Source: Thetidibacter halocola | Lineage (GTDB): Bacteria > Pseudomonadota > Alphaproteobacteria > Rhodobacterales > Rhodobacteraceae | Assembly (NCBI RefSeq): GCF_018224955.1 | Contig: NZ_JAGTUU010000013.1 | Location: 1-64,000, forward strand | Direction: 5' to 3' | DNA length: 64,000 nucleotides | In this document: piece after piece, positions 59,133 through 64,000 of the stretch | Numbering within the stretch: the first letter of the stretch is position 1 | Layout: each line of letters starts with the position of its first letter | The notes under the pieces: generated by a model | What the model was told of the DNA's origin: nothing | Databases searched by the model: none | Seen by the model: the letters and a program-made list of their open reading frames with translations, nothing else | Made by a program: the position numbers and the translations under genes

Positions 59133-60077
59133 ATGGCGCTGTTCGATCACAGCCGATATGTCTCGCTGTCGATGGAATTTCGCTGCAATCTGCGCTGTGT
59201 CCATTGCATGATCGAGGGCACGATGGACCGGCTGAAGCCGGAGTCCACCGCCGACTTTCGCCGCATCCTCGCGCGTAACGCGCGCAGCCGCGAATGGGAC
59301 GGGTTGATCCTGACCGGGGCCGAGATCACGCTGAACCCGAACCTGCCCGCCATGGCGCGCGCCGCCCGGGATGCCGGGTTCCGCCATGTGCGGATCCAGA
59401 CCCACGGCATGAGCCTGGACCGGCCCGAGACCGTGCAGACGCTGGTCGAGGCCGGGGTCGACGAATACTTCGTCTCGGTCACCGGGCCGGATGCCGAAAG
59501 CCATGACGCGATCACCGGGGTGCCCCGCGCCTTTGACCGGATGATGCACGGGCTCGACCTGCTGGACGCTTTCGAGGGCGTGACGATCCTGACCAACACG
59601 GTTGTCACCACGCGCAGTTTCGACCGGCTGGCCGAGGTGGTGGACCGGCTGTCGCACCTGCGGCGGCTGCGCCAGATGGAATTCTGGGTCTACCTGCCGA
59701 TGGCCGAGGAGGACGACAAGAACCTCGTCGCCCGGCATACCGACGTGCTGCCTCACCTGCGCGTCGCCGCGAGCCGTGCGCAGGCCCTTGGCCGCGCCGT
59801 CGAAATCAAGAACTTTCCGCCCTGCCTGCTGGGCGACCTCGCGCATCTCGTGCTGAACGAACAGCCCGAACTGCATATCGACCCGGCCTTCTGGCCAGAA
59901 TTCATGCGCAACGGTTTCTACCAATGCGTGCATCGCGACCGCTGCGCGGCAACCGACTGCCTTGGCCTGTCGACCGCGTATATCGGAAAGTTCGGCTGGG
60001 AAGCCGCGCGCCTGTCGCCGATGCAATACGATCCGCGCCATCGCCGCGATGCCGCCAGACAGATCCTGTGCAACTGA
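59133..60077 (+). CDS. radical SAM enzyme with additional C-terminal cysteines
   Basis: This 314-residue enzyme carries the radical SAM cluster motif C18-x3-C22-x2-C25 (CNLRCVHC) near its N-terminus, LTGAEITLNP as the following SAM-binding strand, and IQTHGM. Near the C-terminus C265, C271 and C276 (CVHRDRCAATDC), with C231 and C313, could hold an auxiliary iron-sulfur cluster like SPASM or twitch domains of peptide-modifying enzymes. The ATG at 59133 is preferred over a TTG at 59130. It follows two unknown proteins and precedes the SapC-like gene. The neighbouring PqqD-like domain makes peptide or protein modification the leading idea, but a small-molecule role is also possible. Confidence 0.88.
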   Translation: MALFDHSRYVSLSMEFRCNLRCVHCMIEGTMDRLKPESTADFRRILARNARSREWDGLILTGAEITLNPNLPAMARAARDAGFRHVRIQTHGMSLDRPETVQTLVEAGVDEYFVSVTGPDAESHDAITGVPRAFDRMMHGLDLLDAFEGVTILTNTVVTTRSFDRLAEVVDRLSHLRRLRQMEFWVYLPMAEEDDKNLVARHTDVLPHLRVAASRAQALGRAVEIKNFPPCLLGDLAHLVLNEQPELHIDPAFWPEFMRNGFYQCVHRDRCAATDCLGLSTAYIGKFGWEAARLSPMQYDPRHRRDAARQILCN

Positions 60078-60101
60078 AAGACGAGACCCGGGAGGGACCC
60101 C

Positions 60102-60908
60102 ATGACGACCCAGATGCTGATCTACGAACGTGCCGCGCCGATCACCGTGGCCGCCCACAAGGACACCTATGTCAAGACCGGGGCCGATTTCGGCTTTGCG
60201 TCCAAGATCAATGCCGTGCCGCTGATGGCAACGGAATTCATCAGTGCGGCCAAGGAGTTCGCGGTGGTCTTTGCCGGAACCGAGGACAAGGTCATGCCGA
60301 CCGCCGTTCTGGGCGTGCGCAACGAGGAAAACCTTTTCGTCAATGAGGATGGCAGCTGGGACGCCCGCTATCGCCCGGCCTTCCTGCGTCAATATCCCTT
60401 TGTCTTCGCGGGGCGCGAGGGCTCGGACCAGCTGACTCTGTGCATCGACGAGCAGTTCAAGGGCGTGAACAAGGACGGCCGGGGCGAACGCCTGTTCGAC
60501 GCCGACGGCAACCGCACCGCCTATCTGAACCTGATGCTGGATTTCGCGCAGAAGTATCAGGGCCATTTCCGCCGAACCGAGATCTTCTGCCAGCGGCTGA
60601 AGGAACACGGCCTGTTGGAGCCGATGCAGGCCAAGTTCACCCTGCCCGACGGCCAGTCGGTGCAGCTGGCGGGCTTCTGGGCGGTGAACCGGGAAAAGGT
60701 CAAGCAGCTGGATGGCGACACGCTCAAGGCGCTGGCCCAGACCGACGAACTCGAACTGATCTATGTCCACCTGCAAAGCATGCAGAACCTCGATCGCCTG
60801 ATCGAACGTCTGGGCGGCGTCGCGGCCGAAACCGACGAAAAGGCCAAGCCGGCCAGGAAGAACGCCGCAAAGGCCAGGAAGGAAGAGACCGAGATCGACG
60901 CAAGCTGA
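60102..60908 (+). CDS. SapC-family protein
   Basis: This 268-residue protein matches the SapC family, named after a Campylobacter fetus S-layer-associated gene. Typical segments are FASKINAVPLMATEF, EFAVVFAG, YRPAFLRQYPFVF and LAGFWAVNREKVKQL. The C-terminus is a Lys/Ala-rich basic tail (about residues 245-268). It has no signal peptide. Family members often lie near tryptophan-halogenase-family genes, as here (minus-strand gene from 62494). Biochemical function is not established. A clear GGGAGGGA site (about 60089-60097) precedes the ATG. It is the last gene before a strong terminator, so it may belong to the export operon or be separately transcribed. Confidence 0.9.
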   Translation: MTTQMLIYERAAPITVAAHKDTYVKTGADFGFASKINAVPLMATEFISAAKEFAVVFAGTEDKVMPTAVLGVRNEENLFVNEDGSWDARYRPAFLRQYPFVFAGREGSDQLTLCIDEQFKGVNKDGRGERLFDADGNRTAYLNLMLDFAQKYQGHFRRTEIFCQRLKEHGLLEPMQAKFTLPDGQSVQLAGFWAVNREKVKQLDGDTLKALAQTDELELIYVHLQSMQNLDRLIERLGGVAAETDEKAKPARKNAAKARKEETEIDAS

Positions 60909-60928
60909 TCCGGTCGACCTGACATGAC

Positions 60929-60958
60929 CCGTCCCGGGGCAAACCCGGGACGGTTTTT
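60929..60958 (+). terminator. rho-independent terminator after the sapC-like gene
   Basis: A perfect 10-bp GC-rich stem (CCGTCCCGGG 60929-60938, CCCGGGACGG 60944-60953, loop GCAAA) is followed at once by TTTTT (60954-60958), 20 bases after the stop codon. This marks the end of the export and giant-protein gene set. Confidence 0.92.
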
Positions 60959-61047
60959 CTTAGTTTTCGACCGGACGCAGACAATCGAAGCGCATTCGGC
61001 AGACGACCGGAACACGGCGCGCCGACCGTCCCGCCGACAAGACTCAA

Positions 61048-61075
61048 TTGACAAATTTTTCGGCTCTGATATCGT
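61048..61075 (+). promoter_or_regulatory. candidate sigma-70-type promoter
   Basis: TTGACA (61048-61053) and TATCGT (61070-61075) are separated by 16 bases in an A+T-rich stretch upstream of the ATG at 61124. A perfect -35 box and position make this the best promoter candidate in the window. Confidence 0.55.
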
Positions 61076-61123
61076 TAAAAGTTATCGTACGTGTTTCGTC
61101 CAATTGATATTATGGAGGAGCGC

Positions 61124-62146
61124 ATGTGGGCGAGAACGAGTTTTATTGCTGTAATCTTTGCAGCTTTAGCATCGATAGCCCAAGCCCAAGTCACTATAAA
61201 TGTCGATGGCGGTTCAGTTTCGGTAAGAAACGGCATCATCTCGGGCTCTTGGAATGATGTTTCCGATCCAGTGAACTTTCCCGAAGAAGTCGACACGGGC
61301 TCGCTAAGGGGTACGATTTCGCCCACCGGCCAAATCAGCGGATCATTTTCGGGAACTGACACCTACTACGATAATTCGGGTGGAACCTTGAGACTGGTCA
61401 CCGAACCATATTCCGGTACTTTCAGGGGGACAATTGATCCGCAGACCGGACAATACTCTGTTGACTGGGGTGGCCCGGAGCCCGGCTCTCGTTCTGGCAG
61501 GGCGCCTACATCCATCATCCCATCCGGACGTGTAGACAACGGGTCTCCTGGCACAAATATCTCAAACCAACCGTGGCTGCGAAGACCGGAACGTGAAAGC
61601 GACGGGGATCCAGATCGGCCTTTGAGTATCTCCGAGATGCGGCGTCGAGGAGAGGAACTCATGCAAAGTGATGCAGTCAAGGAATTCCGGAGGCTTCACG
61701 AAGAAGCAGAACGCCGAAGGGAGGCGTCTAGGCTGCGGGACGAACAACGTAGCGGAGCTGCGGGGCCGAATTCCACCGGTTCTCAGGGAACCAACGGCAA
61801 CGCGGTAGACAAATCGCCTGGCGCACAGCTCGACCAGTTGCAAGAGATTGCAGAGGGAGCGGCGTCGATCGCCGGAGGAGTTCTTCAAGAAACAGGTTCG
61901 ACCATTCCGCGCAGAGTGGGTGGCGGAACCGCGGCCGGCCCGGGCGGGGCGGCCGGTACGATTGTCGAAGGCGGCCGCGTCCTTCTGGACCCGAATACCG
62001 GCAGAGCCACTATTCTCCGCATTGAAGAAGGACAGGGGCGGCCGCCCAATTACAACGAACGTCGCGTCCTCGACGAGATTTGCCAAAGTTCGCCCGATTG
62101 CGTCAAGCCCGAAGACTTGAAAAAGCAGGGGTACCAAGAGAAATGA
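61124..62146 (+). CDS. secreted protein of unknown function, atypical base composition
   Basis: This 340-residue protein begins with a signal peptide (MWARTSFIAVIFAALASIAQA, cleavage before QVTINV). The mature N-terminal part (about residues 22-120) is Gly/Ser/Thr-rich beta sequence with SLRGTISPTGQISGSFSGT and FRGTIDPQTGQYSVDW, resembling a small beta-barrel or lipocalin-like repeat. A charged coiled coil follows (EMRRRGEELMQ...RRLHEEAERRREASR), then a Gly-rich linker and a short C-terminal domain with two cysteines (CQSSPDC). GGAGGAG precedes the ATG at 61124. The gene is visibly more A+T-rich than its neighbours. The stop overlaps the next ATG (ATGA). I cannot name a family. Confidence 0.8.
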   Translation: MWARTSFIAVIFAALASIAQAQVTINVDGGSVSVRNGIISGSWNDVSDPVNFPEEVDTGSLRGTISPTGQISGSFSGTDTYYDNSGGTLRLVTEPYSGTFRGTIDPQTGQYSVDWGGPEPGSRSGRAPTSIIPSGRVDNGSPGTNISNQPWLRRPERESDGDPDRPLSISEMRRRGEELMQSDAVKEFRRLHEEAERRREASRLRDEQRSGAAGPNSTGSQGTNGNAVDKSPGAQLDQLQEIAEGAASIAGGVLQETGSTIPRRVGGGTAAGPGGAAGTIVEGGRVLLDPNTGRATILRIEEGQGRPPNYNERRVLDEICQSSPDCVKPEDLKKQGYQEK

Positions 62147-62457
62147 TAAAGCAGTACACAGCTCTGGCTATTATCGCAATCGCGGTCTTGGCCTCTTGCG
62201 ATCCCGCTGAAACGACCGGGCAATACAATATCTCTTCACGCGGCACACATTATATCGAATGCGTCACAGAGAAATACGTCGGGATTCATCAGGTCGGGGA
62301 ACCCACTTTGGAAAGTTACGCTTTCGCGAAGACAATGTGCGGCGAAGAGGAACGCCTTTTCAAGGGAGCGCTCAAAAGTGCATATGGCGCGGATGGAGAC
62401 AACCGGTTCCTGGAGCTTGATCGAAACCACTACCGGCAGCTTGCCACGTACGGGTAA
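62143..62457 (+). CDS. small lipoprotein of unknown function
   Basis: This 104-residue protein has a lipoprotein signal (MIKQYTALAIIAIAVLASC) with lipobox LASC at residues 16-19. The mature protein begins CDPAETTG, with Asp at +2, which in enterobacteria favours inner-membrane retention. Two further cysteines (IECVTEKY, TMCGEE) could form a disulfide. It is coupled to the secreted protein upstream by a 4-base overlap and shares its A+T-rich composition, so the two probably act together at the envelope. The family is not recognised. Confidence 0.75.
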   Translation: MIKQYTALAIIAIAVLASCDPAETTGQYNISSRGTHYIECVTEKYVGIHQVGEPTLESYAFAKTMCGEEERLFKGALKSAYGADGDNRFLELDRNHYRQLATYG

Positions 62458-62477
62458 TCCGTCTGTCTGCACCACCC

Positions 62478-62498
62478 ACTAGTTCAATAACGACTAGT
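62478..62498. other. inverted/direct repeat between convergent genes
   Basis: Two copies of the self-complementary hexamer ACTAGT (62478-62483 and 62493-62498) are separated by 9 bases, straddling the halogenase stop codon. They can form a 6-bp hairpin that might end transcription from both sides, but no T-tract supports it. Confidence 0.3.
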
Positions 62499-64000
62499 CG
62501 GACGTTACGCCCACGCCCACAGCCGCGCCTTCGTCCACCGGCCAGTCATCCTCCAGCGGCTGGCTGTGCAGCCAGTCGGAATAGACGCGATGGCCCGGCA
62601 GGCTCTCGATCACCGTATCGGTCTGGGCGTCGATCTGGTCGAGGATGGACGCGACCCGCTTGAAATCGACCGCCGTCGCGCGGGCCGTCGGCCGCCTTGG
62701 CAGGCGATTGTTTCCGGCCAGGATGAAAAAGTAGTTCGCCTCGGCGAAACAGGCCTCGTGGCGCAGGGCAAGCTGGCCGTGCTCGTCATAGCCGTCCAGC
62801 GCCTCGGCCAGGCTGTCGGGCAGCGGCACCGACCGTGCGGCACGCCAGAAATCCGTGTCCTCGCGGCGCGAGGCGACGTAGTGCAGCACGATGAAATCGC
62901 GGACCTCGGCATAGGTCTCACCCATCTGCCGGTTGAAGGCGCGGCGCAGCGCGGGCGCCATGGCGCGGTCCGGAAAGCCGTCGCGCAGCAGGTCCAGCGC
63001 CCGGTGCACGAAATAGAGGCCGGTGGATTCCAGCGGCTCTATGAAACCGGAACTGAGGCCCATCGACACGACGTTGCCCTTCCAGAACTCGGTCCGATGC
63101 CCCACCCGCATCTTCAGGAACCGCGGATCGGCCGCCCGCGCCCGGCGGAACCCCGCGAGTTTCAGCAGCCGGTCGGCGGCGGCCGTGTCATCGAGATGCG
63201 CCGAGGAATAGACATAACCCGACCCCTTGCGATGGCTCAGCGGGATCTGCCAGATCCAGCCGGCCTCCTGCGCCGAGGACCGGGTGAAGGGTGGCATCTC
63301 TTCGTCCTTTTGCTGCGGCAGGACCACCGCCCGGTCGCACAGCAGTTGGTCCGACAGGTCGACCCAGGGATCGCCCATCGCCTTTTCGATCAGAACGCCT
63401 GCAAAGCCGGTGCAATCGATGAACAGGTCGGCCTCCAGGTGCCGCCCGCCCACGGTGTCCAGCGCGGCGACATTTCCGGTCTCGTCGTGATGCACCTGCG
63501 TCACCTCGTCGAAGATGTGCTTGACCCCGTCCTTGATCGCCAGTTCGCGCAGGTATTCCGCCATGGCGCCCGCATCGACGTGAAAGGCATAGCTGCCGGT
63601 ATCGATCATCGGCGAGCCTTGCGAGACGGATCGCGGCGCGCGCCCTGCCTCCATCGCGCGGGCCTGGAGCGAAAAGCTGGCATAGGGGCGCGGATCGGCC
63701 GTCACCAGGCGCTTGCGCAGCCAGAAGTGGAACAGGTCGATCCCGTCGATCCGTCCACCGGCCAGCCCGAACGGATGCCAGTAGCCGTGCCCGGGCTCCA
63801 GCCAGTCGTCGAACCGGATGCCCAGCTTGTAGGTCGCCTTGCAGCGGCGCATGAACTCGGCCTCGTCGAGGCCCAGTTGCCGGATGTAGCGCACCATCGA
63901 GGGGATCGTCGCCTCGCCCACCCCGATCGTGCCGATCTGTGCGGACTCGACCAGCGTGATCTTGACCGGCACATGCCGCAGGAAGCGTTTCAGATACAGC
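62494..64000 (-). CDS. flavin-dependent tryptophan-halogenase-family protein (N-terminus outside window)
   Basis: The minus-strand frame runs from the window edge (codons from 63999) to a TAG at 62494-62496; 501 residues are visible. Family features are ITLVESAQIGTIGVGEATIP, a lysine in CKATYKLGIRFDDW at the place of the catalytic lysine region, the halogenase signature WIWQIP, and SSGFIEPLESTGLYF containing the conserved glutamate. These enzymes use FADH2, O2 and halide to halogenate an aromatic ring, though members near SapC genes have no proven substrate. Only the first residues with the FAD-binding GxGxxG are missing. It converges on the lipoprotein gene. Apart from the window cut, nothing suggests a broken gene. 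Confidence 0.9.
   Translation of the reverse strand, partial: LYLKRFLRHVPVKITLVESAQIGTIGVGEATIPSMVRYIRQLGLDEAEFMRRCKATYKLGIRFDDWLEPGHGYWHPFGLAGGRIDGIDLFHFWLRKRLVTADPRPYASFSLQARAMEAGRAPRSVSQGSPMIDTGSYAFHVDAGAMAEYLRELAIKDGVKHIFDEVTQVHHDETGNVAALDTVGGRHLEADLFIDCTGFAGVLIEKAMGDPWVDLSDQLLCDRAVVLPQQKDEEMPPFTRSSAQEAGWIWQIPLSHRKGSGYVYSSAHLDDTAAADRLLKLAGFRRARAADPRFLKMRVGHRTEFWKGNVVSMGLSSGFIEPLESTGLYFVHRALDLLRDGFPDRAMAPALRRAFNRQMGETYAEVRDFIVLHYVASRREDTDFWRAARSVPLPDSLAEALDGYDEHGQLALRHEACFAEANYFFILAGNNRLPRRPTARATAVDFKRVASILDQIDAQTDTVIESLPGHRVYSDWLHSQPLEDDWPVDEGAAVGVGVTSD

Noticed and set aside
1-64000. Insertion sequences, transposases, integrases, tRNA or rRNA genes
   Set aside because: None recognised on either strand; no transposase-like frames or terminal inverted repeats with target duplications were seen.
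1-64000. The oxygenase at the left edge and the halogenase at the right edge being neighbours on a circle
   Set aside because: Both are cut by the window and such genes can cluster, but nothing in the sequence shows that the two ends join.

Overview
The window is high-GC DNA from an alphaproteobacterium, most likely a member of the Rhodobacterales (Roseobacter group). It carries a complete repABC replication and partition module with two identical parS palindromes (3458-7061), so the molecule is a repABC megaplasmid or chromid. The taxonomic guess rests on repABC architecture and general gene style, not on any marker gene.

Layout. Positions 3-3232 hold the end of a 2OG-Fe(II) oxygenase, a SAM methyltransferase and an SLC13-type permease. 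Positions 3458-7061 hold repA, repB, a probable antisense ctRNA, parS, repC with the likely oriV, and a second parS. A glycerate 2-kinase follows (7181-8428). A minus-strand operon (12029-8618) encodes crotonase, MarR regulator, amidohydrolase and FAD monooxygenase and looks like a small aromatic or CoA-ester catabolic unit. It is divergent from an O-methyltransferase (12128-13168).

The window is dominated by one gene (13314-50612) for a 12,432-residue protein. It starts with a basic segment and an LEPR-XLL motif. Next come nine modules of about 370-470 residues and roughly 30 short Ala/Gly/Val-rich units that visibly group in fours (about 270 residues per tetrad). A long mixed beta-rich section, three Calx-beta-like domains and an RTX calcium-binding C-terminal region follow. 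I read it as a secreted or surface-exposed giant repeat protein, probably an adhesin or matrix protein.

Behind a strong terminator-like hairpin lies a tight, mostly overlapping gene set on the same strand (50736-60908). It encodes a GAF-GAF-TM-HlyD fusion, a PqqD-like/M50 metalloprotease/HlyD fusion, a short SecA-like ATPase, a signal-peptide HlyD adaptor, two proteins of unknown family, a radical SAM enzyme with extra cysteines, and a SapC-family protein. No ABC exporter, TolC or LapD/LapG-type gene is present. The giant protein and these genes together look like a dedicated export, processing and modification system; this is the most interesting part of the window, and its function is inferred only from gene content and order.

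After a terminator (60929-60958) comes a visibly more A+T-rich two-gene unit (a secreted protein and a lipoprotein, 61124-62457), probably foreign. The right edge holds a flavin-dependent tryptophan-halogenase-family gene on the minus strand, cut at its N-terminus by the window end.
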